In this document: piece by piece, positions 42,155 to 50,963 of the stretch | Layout: each line of letters opens with the position of its first letter | How positions within the stretch are numbered: position 1 is the stretch's first letter | Source: Butyrivibrio sp. WCD3002 | Lineage (GTDB): Bacteria; Bacillota; Clostridia; Lachnospirales; Lachnospiraceae | Assembly (NCBI RefSeq): GCF_000424265.1 | Contig: NZ_AUJO01000005.1 | Span: 1 to 64,000, forward strand | Length of the DNA stretch: 64,000 bases | Reading direction: 5' to 3' | Translations under genes and position numbers: made by a program | The notes under the pieces: generated by a model | Database searches by the model: none | Seen by the model: only the letters and a program-made list of their open reading frames with translations | What the model was told of the DNA's origin: nothing

Positions 42155-42448
42155 ATGGAACCGATACAGAGTATTGACGCTGAAGATGATCAGTTTGCAT
42201 ATCGCTATGACACACAGCTTCTTATCGACAGACGCGACAAGGACTTAGACGAGGATGAAATTGCAGATTATATCACCGCGCATTTTGAAGGAAACTCTCT
42301 TATCGCCGCAGGCGATGAGGAGCTGGTAAAAATTCACTTCCACACAAATGAGCCCTGGAAAATACTTGAATATTGCAATACCGTTGGAGAAATCTACGAT
42401 ATCGTAGTTGAGGACATGATCAGACAGTCAGCGGGTATGCAGGGATAA
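42155..42448 (+). CDS. Free-standing FakA/DAK C-terminal-like domain protein
   Basis: A 97-residue protein matching the C-terminal region of FakA/YloV-type fatty-acid kinase subunits: AYRYDTQLLID, HFEGNSLIAAGDEELVKIHFHTNEPWKILEY and GEIYDIVVEDM. In FakA this domain helps bring FakB-bound fatty acid to the kinase. Here it stands alone, on the opposite strand to its neighbours, with its own promoter (TATAAT at 42103-42108) and AAGGAGG ribosome site. It could be a regulatory or binding module. Its 3' end overlaps the convergent MFS gene by 21 bases. Confidence 0.75.
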   Translation: MEPIQSIDAEDDQFAYRYDTQLLIDRRDKDLDEDEIADYITAHFEGNSLIAAGDEELVKIHFHTNEPWKILEYCNTVGEIYDIVVEDMIRQSAGMQG

Positions 42449-43576
42449 TACCGCTATTATTGACAAAATGAAGAACGCTGCAAGGCACATCATTGCACCG
42501 GTAATACCCATGGCTCCTGCCAGAATACCTGTAAGTGCTGTGAACACAACGCCACCTATACCCGTTGATACAGTTATCATCGCGGTTGCGGTGGCCTTTC
42601 TTTTTCCTGAGAACTGCAGAAGTGTGGTCAGGACGCTGGGATAAATCGCTCCGCAGGCAAATCCAAGGGGTATGCAAAGAGCCAATACCACAGCTGCACT
42701 GTTCATCTGAGCTATGATCACTGTAATCACGGGAATGGCTATTACTGAAGTAATGAGTATTTTCTTAGCATGAGCTGAGAAATATCCCACCAGCACGCGG
42801 GACGGAATCATAACCGCCCAGAACAGCGACAGTGCATATTTTCCAAGGGATGACTTCAAAACATCAGTAAAAAGTGTATCTACGAAGAAGGCGAAGCCGT
42901 TCTCAAATCCCACATAGATGCACATAACTACGCAAAGTAGCAGCACTCCAAGGATAATAAACTCCCCGTCTCCCACCTTTTCATCATCAGCAAGGCTATT
43001 TACTTCTCCGGTGCTGTCGCGATTGGCAACAATACCCACCAGAGTGATAACCGTGCCAAGGGACAGTGTCAGGAAGAACATCCTCCAGCTGATTCCTCTT
43101 TTCAGATAAAAATCCACAAAAAGAGGTGAAACCAGGGCTCCAAGGGCATACATGGAGGTCATAATTCCTATCTTCTTTTTACCTGTTAAGGGATAGCTTT
43201 CCGCAAGAGCTGCGATAGCTATGAACTGAAGCGCACTTGTGGTCATTCCTAGGAAAAAGATTCCCACAACGAACAGCATCTGAATGGAACTTATGAAAAT
43301 AACGCAGGCAAAAGCAGCCTGTATCACCTGCAGGATAAGAATACATTTAAGTTTATCTGATTTATCTGCCCAATTTCCCAGAATAAGCGGCGCAAGCATG
43401 GTTGCAAGAAGCTCAACCGCCGCAAAAAGGCCCATATTTGTTATGGACAGATCATAGGTTTGGCCAATACTGTACAGGCTTGCCTGATATCCACCGGCTT
43501 CAAATCCATTGATGAACACTACAAGAAAAAGGAACAGCCATAATAAATCTTTTTTTCCGTCTCTGGTCTGATTCAT
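42428..43576 (-). CDS. MFS transporter
   Basis: A 382-residue major facilitator with twelve predicted helices. LILGNWADKSDKLKCIL after the second helix is the typical MFS loop motif (GxxADRxxRR-like). It resembles small-molecule efflux or metabolite permeases; substrate unknown. The ATG at 43576 has GGAGGGGG upstream; upstream ATGs would extend into the preceding gene's end. It follows the EAL protein gene after 31 bases and converges with the small FakA-like gene. Confidence 0.82.
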   Translation of the reverse strand: MNQTRDGKKDLLWLFLFLVVFINGFEAGGYQASLYSIGQTYDLSITNMGLFAAVELLATMLAPLILGNWADKSDKLKCILILQVIQAAFACVIFISSIQMLFVVGIFFLGMTTSALQFIAIAALAESYPLTGKKKIGIMTSMYALGALVSPLFVDFYLKRGISWRMFFLTLSLGTVITLVGIVANRDSTGEVNSLADDEKVGDGEFIILGVLLLCVVMCIYVGFENGFAFFVDTLFTDVLKSSLGKYALSLFWAVMIPSRVLVGYFSAHAKKILITSVIAIPVITVIIAQMNSAAVVLALCIPLGFACGAIYPSVLTTLLQFSGKRKATATAMITVSTGIGGVVFTALTGILAGAMGITGAMMCLAAFFILSIIAVLSLHTR

Positions 43577-43607
43577 AAGCACCCCCTCCATGCTCAGGAT
43601 CTGATGA

Positions 43608-46097
43608 TTATCTGGATTCCTTTTCATCAAGCTCGTCCATGGCCTGATAGTAGATATTCTCGTCCTTTACACCCTCATCTGTTCTGAGTTTCATGGACAT
43701 TGAGACCTTAATGGTAACGCTCTTACCGTTAACCTCATTTATACTCTCAATGCTTTTCTTAAGCTTTGCAGCCAGTTTTTCAAGTTTTTCCCTGGAATCA
43801 ATGTATGTAAGCACACTGAAATAAGCTTCCTTAATTCTCGAAGCAGCTGCGCTCTGACCGATACATTCTATTATCTTTTCACCCATTTCACGAACTACTC
43901 TGCCGGCCTGCTTTTCACCATAATCCGCAGTAATCCTCTTATGGTTCACGTTATGGATGATAATTACGCCGTAATTTCTGCCGGCGTCGTTATACTGCAT
44001 CGCATAGTCCGACATAACATCCATATATGACCTGAAGTTCATAAGTCTTGTCATATTATCCAGCTTTGACGGGTTAACCAGCTTCTGAACTCTGTAAAGC
44101 TCCTGGTCGATATCCGCGAAGTTACCCACAAGACCTATAATTTCGCCCTTTTCATAAAGAGGCATCTTATTACAGATGATGTTGTGAACAACACCGTTAA
44201 CTATGCACTGTCCACGGGCGTTAAAGACAAATTTGCCCTTTCCGATTACATCAAGCTCGTCGCCCTGATAGGGTCCGTCATTGACATGCCAGTGCATCTC
44301 TTCGTCTGTTTTTCCGATAATATCGTCAAGCGAGCTAATCTCATAGAACTCCAAAAATGACTGGCTGACACCTCTAAATCTGCGCTCTTTATCCTTCCAG
44401 AAATACTTGGTGGCTGAATTATTAACCACATTCTCCCAGATTCTTGCGTATTCCTTGACTCTCTCAGTGAGCTCAAGACTTTCGTGTCCCACCTGCCCAT
44501 AGACCAGATTATCAAGGGCTTCGCCCATCTCCCTGGATAAAGTATTGATCGTGAACAGATATTCATTTCCATCAGTTCCGGGCACCATAAGAAGTATGAT
44601 CGTTCTCCACTTATAACTGCCATCCTTTTGACGGAGTCTGAAGTTTCTTACTATATAGCCCTTCTTACTCTCTTGTCCCCTCTGCTTGATGGTATCTATA
44701 TCAATAAAAGCCATAAAATCCGCACGTTCGTCAGGATATACGCATTCCTGAACAAATAGTGAAACCATCTCATTTAAATTCTGATAGATATTAGCGCTGC
44801 CTGTCATATATCTGTAAGCTCCAATAAGGGGTGATGTCTTATTTGTGCTAATATTAACCAAAAGAACAACTTCAAAAAGGTTATTAAGCTCTCTTAGCCT
44901 GTAATCCAGCCTGTCTCTCTCCTTGATATTCTGGTCCAAGGATATATTCGATATGGTAGTTTTGAACAGATAATGGTCATCATTTTCTGCCAAAACCTTG
45001 CCCTTAAGATAGTAATAATTTCCCTTATCTGTATAATAAAAACTTTCATAATTCCTGCTTTTTATGGCTTTTTCTAGGAACTGCTCATACTTGTCCAGAA
45101 GCGGTGAAGCAGGATCATAGATAGTGCTGTCGATATATTCAAGATCATCAACTGCAACTCTTATCTGCTGTCTGTAGGCGTCATTCATAAACAGAGTCTT
45201 GAAGTGCTTTCCATCATACTCCGCTACCTGAAGTGCTGTCTCAGTATCCCTTGTATTGAAGCTTGCAGTCTCATAATAATTTCGCCACTTTCGCTCTTCT
45301 ATGGTAATGCCCTTCTTTTCAATACCTTCGAGCATTTCATCAAGGGGTTTTGGCAAACCAAAATAAGCCCCCTGAAGCTTACCGCAACCGATAGCCTTTA
45401 GGAACTCCACCTGCTCCTGGGTTTCAACACCTTCAGAAAGTGTCTTTATCCCAAGCTTTTTAGCCATAGCCAGTGACGAGCGAACTATGATCTTGGACCT
45501 TTCGCTCATTTTAGCCAGGAAAGCCATATCAAGTTTTAGTACATCAAAATGGTAATCCTTTAACAGATTTAAAGAAGAATATCCGCTCCCAAAGTCATCA
45601 ATCCAGACCTCATAGCCCCTGTTTCTGAAACTTTCAATAACGCTTGTCATCAATGCTTCGTCCTGGGCAATCATGCTCTCTGTGACTTCTATATGCAGAT
45701 AATCTCTGGGAATATCATATTTCTCAACTGCTCGCTCGACAACCTCAAGCATATCGCAGACCATGAAATCAAGTCTGGAGAAATTCACGGATACCGGGAA
45801 CGCTGTTTTTCCGCTGGCAATAAGGTCATGGATGTCCCTGCACACACTTTCAACCATAAAGCAATCAAGCTTATGGATCTTATGGGTTTTCTCCAAAACA
45901 TTGATAAACTCGTCAGGGGATAAAAAGCCCACATCTGGTGCAACCCATCTTGCCAGTGATTCTGCTCCGGCAAGCTGTCCCGTAAGTGACCTCACAACAG
46001 GCTGATAATAAACCTTAATATTCCCTGCTGCGATTGCTTCTTCAATATGATCGACTATGTAATGACCTAGCGCTCTTTTTCCGTTATGGTTAGCCAT
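43608..46097 (-). CDS. EAL phosphodiesterase with PAS region and degenerate GGDEF domain
   Basis: An 829-residue cytoplasmic protein. Residues 1-255 are an EAL domain: YYQPVV, AESLARW (ESL in place of EAL), SVNFSRLDF, HIEVTESM, WIDDFGSGYSS (near 166), LKLDMAFL and LSEGVETQEQVEFL. All catalytic positions I can place are kept, so it probably hydrolyses cyclic di-GMP. Residues about 290-690 hold PAS-like sensor regions (YFWKDKERRFRGVSQSFLEF). The C-terminal domain has a GGDEF fold pattern, but the signature reads RIKEAYFSVL in place of RxGGDEFxVL, so it cannot make cyclic di-GMP. Domain order (EAL first, GGDEF last) is reversed relative to most dual proteins. The start follows GAGGATATCGT. Confidence 0.85.
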   Translation of the reverse strand: MANHNGKRALGHYIVDHIEEAIAAGNIKVYYQPVVRSLTGQLAGAESLARWVAPDVGFLSPDEFINVLEKTHKIHKLDCFMVESVCRDIHDLIASGKTAFPVSVNFSRLDFMVCDMLEVVERAVEKYDIPRDYLHIEVTESMIAQDEALMTSVIESFRNRGYEVWIDDFGSGYSSLNLLKDYHFDVLKLDMAFLAKMSERSKIIVRSSLAMAKKLGIKTLSEGVETQEQVEFLKAIGCGKLQGAYFGLPKPLDEMLEGIEKKGITIEERKWRNYYETASFNTRDTETALQVAEYDGKHFKTLFMNDAYRQQIRVAVDDLEYIDSTIYDPASPLLDKYEQFLEKAIKSRNYESFYYTDKGNYYYLKGKVLAENDDHYLFKTTISNISLDQNIKERDRLDYRLRELNNLFEVVLLVNISTNKTSPLIGAYRYMTGSANIYQNLNEMVSLFVQECVYPDERADFMAFIDIDTIKQRGQESKKGYIVRNFRLRQKDGSYKWRTIILLMVPGTDGNEYLFTINTLSREMGEALDNLVYGQVGHESLELTERVKEYARIWENVVNNSATKYFWKDKERRFRGVSQSFLEFYEISSLDDIIGKTDEEMHWHVNDGPYQGDELDVIGKGKFVFNARGQCIVNGVVHNIICNKMPLYEKGEIIGLVGNFADIDQELYRVQKLVNPSKLDNMTRLMNFRSYMDVMSDYAMQYNDAGRNYGVIIIHNVNHKRITADYGEKQAGRVVREMGEKIIECIGQSAAASRIKEAYFSVLTYIDSREKLEKLAAKLKKSIESINEVNGKSVTIKVSMSMKLRTDEGVKDENIYYQAMDELDEKESR

Positions 46098-46231
46098 ACG
46101 ATATCCTCGCAGAAAACGTTAGTTTCATATAGTCATTCTATCATCGAAATATTAAATATTTATAAATGCAATATTATGCTCGTATTATATTTTCAGAATA
46201 TAAGTGCGAATTTTAATTTATTTATTCAAGC

Positions 46232-48223
46232 TCACTCTACTTTCTGAAGGGTGAAATCATCCCATGCGCCCCAGCAGCCTGCTGATGCCTTTACTCTGGC
46301 TCCGAAGATAACCTCCGTGCCGTCCTCTTTCACTTCGATTTTATCTATCACAGGATGCTTGTACTCGCGCCATGCGGTGACCTTGGTGCTCTCTTCAATG
46401 GTCTCGTCACCGTTAATGCAGTACAAAACGAACTCATCGCCGGATTTGCTGTCACCGCCGTGAATATAGCCATCAAAAGCATAGGTTCCCTTATCCAAAG
46501 TAAGGGTCTGCTCTACCTTAAATTCAAAGTCCGACTCATACCAGAACTTCATGCACCACTCGCCGGTTCTGCAGTCACTGTGCTTCATGATGCTCACATC
46601 CTTAGAGTTGCATTCTGTGGTGACCTCCCAGGCTTCCTTACCGTCCTCAAATCCGGGATTTTCAAGAAGATTGTCCGCCTTTATCGCTAATTGAATTGTC
46701 ACTGCCATCTCTGAATCGCCATCTGTAACTACTCCGTCGATCTCGTACTCACCGATACCTGCTTCTTTTGCGGCATCTAGCGCTGTTTCATCCCAGGCTA
46801 CTTCCAGCTCCTTCTCAGAGCCGTCGTTATATCTGACGTTTACTTTTTCCGGAAGCTCTATGTCTTCACCGGGCTTTGCTGTCACGGCTTCAGTGGTTAC
46901 GCCTGTCATGGCAAGTACGCCCTCTGCGCCCTCTCGCATGTCGGCATACATCCTGGCTGAAGCCAGGGGATGTCCATGAAAATCAAACCATGCCTCGTTC
47001 TCAACAACAGCGCCGCCACCGCCATAGCTTCTTACGTCCTTGTCGTATTCACTGGCATAGCCCGTTGCCCAGCCTGAGCCTTTTTCCTCCCAAATGCTCT
47101 TATTCTGAGCAAGTATCTGGGTTGAGCCTTCCTTTCCAAGCTCAAAAACCTGTACAGGAAGCCATGCAGGTTCCCAGTAAAATACGCCGATTCCGCCATC
47201 TATGGACGATACTGTATCTACCACTGCTCGAACAGAATCTGCCTGTCCCTGAGGAGAAATGTCGAAATTAAACGCATCCACCTCAAGGTCCGCTTCATTC
47301 TGAGTATTTCCGCAGCCATCGCCGTCCTCTAAGGTATATACGTAGGAGGTCTCTGCTACCATTACCTTTTTATTGTAGGTCTTCGCTATAGATTCAAGCT
47401 CATTTTGGAGATTTTCAAGAGTTCCGTGCCAGTATGGATAGTAGGAGGATGCAAAGACATCATAATCCACCTCGTACTGATCCAGCTTCTCTACGTACTG
47501 CGAAAAATGCTTTTCAGGATTAGCAAAGTGAACTGCCACCAGAATGTCCTCAGAAACGCTTCTTACAGCCTCACTTCCTGCCCTAAAGAGCTTGCACATG
47601 CTGTAGAAATCAGTCTCTCCGCAAAGTCCGTTGTTGGTCTCATTACCAATCTGAACCATGCCCACATCAACGCCATTATCTATAAGATACTGAAGGCTCT
47701 CCTTAGTAAATTCCTTAAGTGCCTCCGCTTTATCGTCTGTTTTCATATCAGCCCAGGCCTTAGGCGCTGTCTGCTTCCCGGGATCTGCCCAGAAGTCTGA
47801 GTAATGGAAATCTATAAGAATTCTCATGCCTGCTTTGGTGGCAAGCTGTCCAATTTTCTTAGCATTTTCAAGGTCACAGTTTCCGCCGCCGTAGACGTGA
47901 CCATCTTCGTCCTTCGGATCATTCCACACGCGAAGTCTCACATAATTGACACCGCACTCATTAAGGAAATCAAAAAAGCCCTGATCATCCAGCTCATTAC
48001 CGTCATAATCGTAGTATTTAACGCCGCTGTCCCTGAGGGCTGTAAATGAACTTATATCTATGCCGGTAATAAAATCATCTGTCATGTTTTCAACCTTTTT
48101 TACGAAAATTCCGGGATCGGCAGACTCACTATTTTGCGTGGGTTCTACGGTTTTTCCATCACCACATCCAGCTGTCATTACTATGGATGCCGCAAGAATC
48201 AAACTCAGTACTGCTTTTTTCAT
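46232..48223 (-). CDS. GH53 endo-beta-1,4-galactanase lipoprotein with Ig-like domain and CBM
   Basis: A 663-residue surface lipoprotein that cleaves beta-1,4-galactan side chains of pectin. A signal peptide ends in lipobox TAGCG (residue about 20). The GH53 domain (about 50-400) has VGMVQIGNETNNGL with the acid/base Glu near 194 and VMVAETSYVY with the nucleophile near 291. It is followed by a bacterial Ig-like (Big_4) domain (about 420-510: VNVRYNDGSEKELEVAWD) and a C-terminal jelly-roll (about 515-663: NPGFEDGKEAWEV) like CBM61/CBM4 modules, which bind galactan. It has its own candidate promoter and lies after the fructan operon terminator. Confidence 0.9.
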   Translation of the reverse strand: MKKAVLSLILAASIVMTAGCGDGKTVEPTQNSESADPGIFVKKVENMTDDFITGIDISSFTALRDSGVKYYDYDGNELDDQGFFDFLNECGVNYVRLRVWNDPKDEDGHVYGGGNCDLENAKKIGQLATKAGMRILIDFHYSDFWADPGKQTAPKAWADMKTDDKAEALKEFTKESLQYLIDNGVDVGMVQIGNETNNGLCGETDFYSMCKLFRAGSEAVRSVSEDILVAVHFANPEKHFSQYVEKLDQYEVDYDVFASSYYPYWHGTLENLQNELESIAKTYNKKVMVAETSYVYTLEDGDGCGNTQNEADLEVDAFNFDISPQGQADSVRAVVDTVSSIDGGIGVFYWEPAWLPVQVFELGKEGSTQILAQNKSIWEEKGSGWATGYASEYDKDVRSYGGGGAVVENEAWFDFHGHPLASARMYADMREGAEGVLAMTGVTTEAVTAKPGEDIELPEKVNVRYNDGSEKELEVAWDETALDAAKEAGIGEYEIDGVVTDGDSEMAVTIQLAIKADNLLENPGFEDGKEAWEVTTECNSKDVSIMKHSDCRTGEWCMKFWYESDFEFKVEQTLTLDKGTYAFDGYIHGGDSKSGDEFVLYCINGDETIEESTKVTAWREYKHPVIDKIEVKEDGTEVIFGARVKASAGCWGAWDDFTLQKVE

Positions 48224-48293
48224 AATTCTACAATCTCCTCGATTTATGGTTTTCCTTAGCTATTCTACAGCTAATACAACCTAAAAGCACCTG

Positions 48294-48324
48294 TTTATAT
48301 TTAATTATTTATGATTCTTGTCAA
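48294..48324 (-). promoter_or_regulatory. Candidate promoter of the galactanase gene
   Basis: On the minus strand TTGACA (48324 to 48319) and TATAAA (48299 to 48294) with a 19-base spacer, longer than ideal. No operator was recognised. Confidence 0.4.
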
Positions 48325-48333
48325 AATGTTTTG

Positions 48334-48367
48334 CAAAAAATAATTGCAGCTGTCAGGCATCCTGCAA
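48334..48367 (-). terminator. Terminator of the fructan operon
   Basis: TTGCAG (48344-48349) pairs with CTGCAA (48362-48367). On the minus strand it starts 15 bases after the kinase stop and is followed by TTATTTTTTG. Confidence 0.65.
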
Positions 48368-48381
48368 AAGCTCAAGGTATA

Positions 48382-49356
48382 TCATTCAAATTCCAGAATA
48401 TACTTGGTAACGTCATCATATGAAGGCATTACGGCCAACGCGCCGCGTCTTGTAGTTATAAGGGACGCTGCGGCGTTTGAAAACTCAAGTATTTTGCTTA
48501 GATTATCCATATTAAGGTTATCAAGCTCATAATGGTGCACAAAATGAAGCGCACTGGCGCAAAATGTATCCCCGGCACCGGTTGTTTCTATTGTTGCAGG
48601 ATTAAGAAACCCTCCATGAGATACAACCGTATCTCCATAATATGCTCTGCTTCCTTCCGAACCTAAGGTGGCGAAAATGAGCTTAATTCCAAACTCATCT
48701 TTTATGGCAGCTATGCCTTCATCAATATCTGTTTTGCCTGTCACAAGTTCAATCTCATTGTCGGAAATCTTTAAAATATCACAGACGCTCATACCATATC
48801 TGATGGCTTCCAAAGCATCCTCAACCTTGTTCCATAAAGGTGCTCTGTAATTGGGATCAAAAGAAACAGTACATCCGCTTTCTTTTGCAATTTCAATGGC
48901 CTTCTCAGTTGCCGCTCTGCCACAGGTGCTGGTCATTGAAAGTGTACCAAAGTGAAAAATATCAGATTTCTTAATGTATGACGCTCTTTCCAAAACCTCA
49001 TCAGCTGTGATCATCATATCGGCTCCGGGATTTCTGAAAAAAGCAAAATCGCGGTCTCCGTTTGGAAGCTTTTGTACGAATGCAAGTGTTGTTCCTACAT
49101 TTTTATCCTTCAGTACTGCGCTCATATCAATTCCCTGTTCAGCTGCCTTTGAAACCAGCATTTCTCCCAGGAAATCTTCTCCAACCTTTCCGATAAAAGC
49201 TGTTTTATTTCCCAGCTTCTGTAACATGGACAGCACATTACAGGGTGCTCCGCCGGGATTTGCTTCAAAGATTGAATTTCCCTGTTCACTTTTCCCATTA
49301 TCAGTAAAATCAACCAGCAATTCACCAAGTGCAACCACATCATATCGACTATACAT
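48382..49356 (-). CDS. PfkB-family sugar kinase (probable fructokinase)
   Basis: A 324-residue kinase that should phosphorylate fructose released by the GH32 enzymes. PfkB signatures: ANPGGAPCNVLSMLQKLG near the N-terminus (substrate and glycine-rich block) and ETTGAGDTFCASALHF near residue 265 (GAGD anion hole and catalytic Asp). CTVSFDPNYRAPLW in the middle is typical of fructokinases. It is the last gene of the operon and follows GH32 after a stem-loop (49380-49404). AAGGAG lies before the start. Confidence 0.88.
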   Translation of the reverse strand: MYSRYDVVALGELLVDFTDNGKSEQGNSIFEANPGGAPCNVLSMLQKLGNKTAFIGKVGEDFLGEMLVSKAAEQGIDMSAVLKDKNVGTTLAFVQKLPNGDRDFAFFRNPGADMMITADEVLERASYIKKSDIFHFGTLSMTSTCGRAATEKAIEIAKESGCTVSFDPNYRAPLWNKVEDALEAIRYGMSVCDILKISDNEIELVTGKTDIDEGIAAIKDEFGIKLIFATLGSEGSRAYYGDTVVSHGGFLNPATIETTGAGDTFCASALHFVHHYELDNLNMDNLSKILEFSNAAASLITTRRGALAVMPSYDDVTKYILEFE

Positions 49357-49379
49357 TTCTCATTTCTCCTTATAAAACT

Positions 49380-49404
49380 GGCAGGATTACTTCTTAATCC
49401 TGCC
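49380..49404 (-). promoter_or_regulatory. Intercistronic stem-loop between GH32 and kinase genes
   Basis: GGCAGGATTA (49380-49389) and TAATCCTGCC (49395-49404) form a perfect 10-bp stem with a five-base loop. It starts 15 bases after the GH32 stop and is followed by AGTTTTAT and the kinase ribosome site. A partial terminator or mRNA-stabilising hairpin. Confidence 0.7.
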
Positions 49405-49419
49405 ATATCGTCAAAACCA

Positions 49420-50895
49420 TTATTCCTCAGCTAAAGTATTCAGGCACACATCTACCACTGCTTCACCATCTACATTGAAGCTGATACCATCAGCGTGATA
49501 GTCCGTAAGAATACTCATTGACATAACCTGTTCCCCATCATTTACAAACACTTCAAGGCTATATCTATCCATTATTATGCGAAGCTTCACTGCTCCGTCA
49601 TTCTTACCGACCTGACATCTTCTCTGATGAACGATAGCTCTTCTGCTACCTGAATATTTGCGGTCAATTTTTAAAACAGATTCAACCGGATCAAAGAAAA
49701 CAGAAGAATGGAACCTGCCATTATCTGCAAGCCTTATCTCAATCTTTCTGTACAGATTCTCTGTTCTCTTTATATCCAGAGTCATATCTATTGTTCTTCC
49801 ACTTATGCCGGAAAGAGTGCAGTCACCTGATATACGTACATTCTTTCTCTCAATAGTAGATGAATATAGCTTTTCAATCTCTTTAAGCGGCTTTTGGATC
49901 AGCTTTCCATTAACAATGGAGATTTCTCTTGGCATACTCATCTGTCCAAACCACGGGAAATCATCACGTTTAAATCCGGTGGTATCCCAGTTCTGCATCC
50001 AGCCGATCATCACACGTCTGCCATCTTCCAAAAGAAGAGTCTGTGGTGCATAAAAATCTATGCCATAGTCAACAGCCTGAGAATACTCGTCTTTAAACAT
50101 GCCACTTTCATCCATATAACCTATCTGGCAAAGTGTTCCGTTACCATTATGAAATTCCAATTCTTCAGGAAGCATATCCTGAGGACTTGTAAGCAATACC
50201 TGTTTTCCATCTAATTCAAAGAAGTCCGGGCATTCCCACATACGTCCGAAACGATGGTTGTTCTTTGCAAGAAGCCTTTCGTATTTCCAGTCAAATCCAT
50301 CCTTACTGCTAAAAAGAAGCAGCTGACCATCTGCATCCATAGTCTTACTTGCAATTACAGCCTTAAAGCCATCCTTATCTCTCCATATCTTTGGATCACG
50401 GAAATCATTTCTGCTGGCGCCTTCCGGAAGAGATGATTCATCAAGTACAGGATTATTCTCATACTTTACGTAATCTTTTCCATCACCAACCGCTATACAC
50501 TGAGTCTGAACATCATGAAAAATACCATCTTCGTCTTCTTCCCTTATAACTCCTGTATACATAAGAAGCTGCTTGCCATCTGAAAGTTCAATAGCACTAC
50601 CTGAAAAACACCCAAAATCATCATATTTTTCATCCGGTGCTATGGCTGCGGGAAGATTCTCCCAGTGCAGAAGGTCTGTACTTACTGCATGTCCCCAATG
50701 CATCGGTCCCCAAACTGTATCATAGGGATAGTACTGGTAGAACATATGGAACTTACCACCATAATATGAAAAGCCGTTTGGATCATTCATCCAGCCCACT
50801 CTGGGTACCAGATGAAAAATCGGCTTTAGCTCCTTTTTTATAAGCTTCTCCCTTTTTTCCTCATATTCTCTGGCTTTGCTTAACTTATCACTCAT
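49420..50895 (-). CDS. Intracellular GH32 beta-fructofuranosidase (sucrose-6-P hydrolase-like)
   Basis: A 491-residue GH32 enzyme that cleaves beta-fructofuranosides. The nucleophile block is PRVGWMNDPNGFSYY (Asp near residue 38), the transition-state stabiliser is RNDFRDPKIW (near 165) and the acid/base is WECPDFFEL (near 220). A C-terminal beta-sandwich (about 345-491) completes the usual two-domain form. There is no signal peptide, so it works on imported short fructans or sucrose (or phosphorylated sucrose). Its partner kinase lies downstream. Confidence 0.92.
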   Translation of the reverse strand: MSDKLSKAREYEEKREKLIKKELKPIFHLVPRVGWMNDPNGFSYYGGKFHMFYQYYPYDTVWGPMHWGHAVSTDLLHWENLPAAIAPDEKYDDFGCFSGSAIELSDGKQLLMYTGVIREEDEDGIFHDVQTQCIAVGDGKDYVKYENNPVLDESSLPEGASRNDFRDPKIWRDKDGFKAVIASKTMDADGQLLLFSSKDGFDWKYERLLAKNNHRFGRMWECPDFFELDGKQVLLTSPQDMLPEELEFHNGNGTLCQIGYMDESGMFKDEYSQAVDYGIDFYAPQTLLLEDGRRVMIGWMQNWDTTGFKRDDFPWFGQMSMPREISIVNGKLIQKPLKEIEKLYSSTIERKNVRISGDCTLSGISGRTIDMTLDIKRTENLYRKIEIRLADNGRFHSSVFFDPVESVLKIDRKYSGSRRAIVHQRRCQVGKNDGAVKLRIIMDRYSLEVFVNDGEQVMSMSILTDYHADGISFNVDGEAVVDVCLNTLAEE

Positions 50896-50935
50896 AATTA
50901 CTCCGATCTAATATAATATGAAGCAACCATACTAA

Positions 50936-50954
50936 ATCATGACTTCGTCATGAT
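50936..50954 (-). promoter_or_regulatory. Intercistronic stem-loop between the two GH32 genes
   Basis: ATCATGAC (50936-50943) and GTCATGAT (50947-50954) form a perfect 8-bp stem with a TTC/GAA triloop, ten bases after the stop at 50964. There is no U-tract, so it is more likely to affect RNA processing or stability than to terminate. Confidence 0.65.
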
Positions 50955-50963
50955 GGCTCCTCT

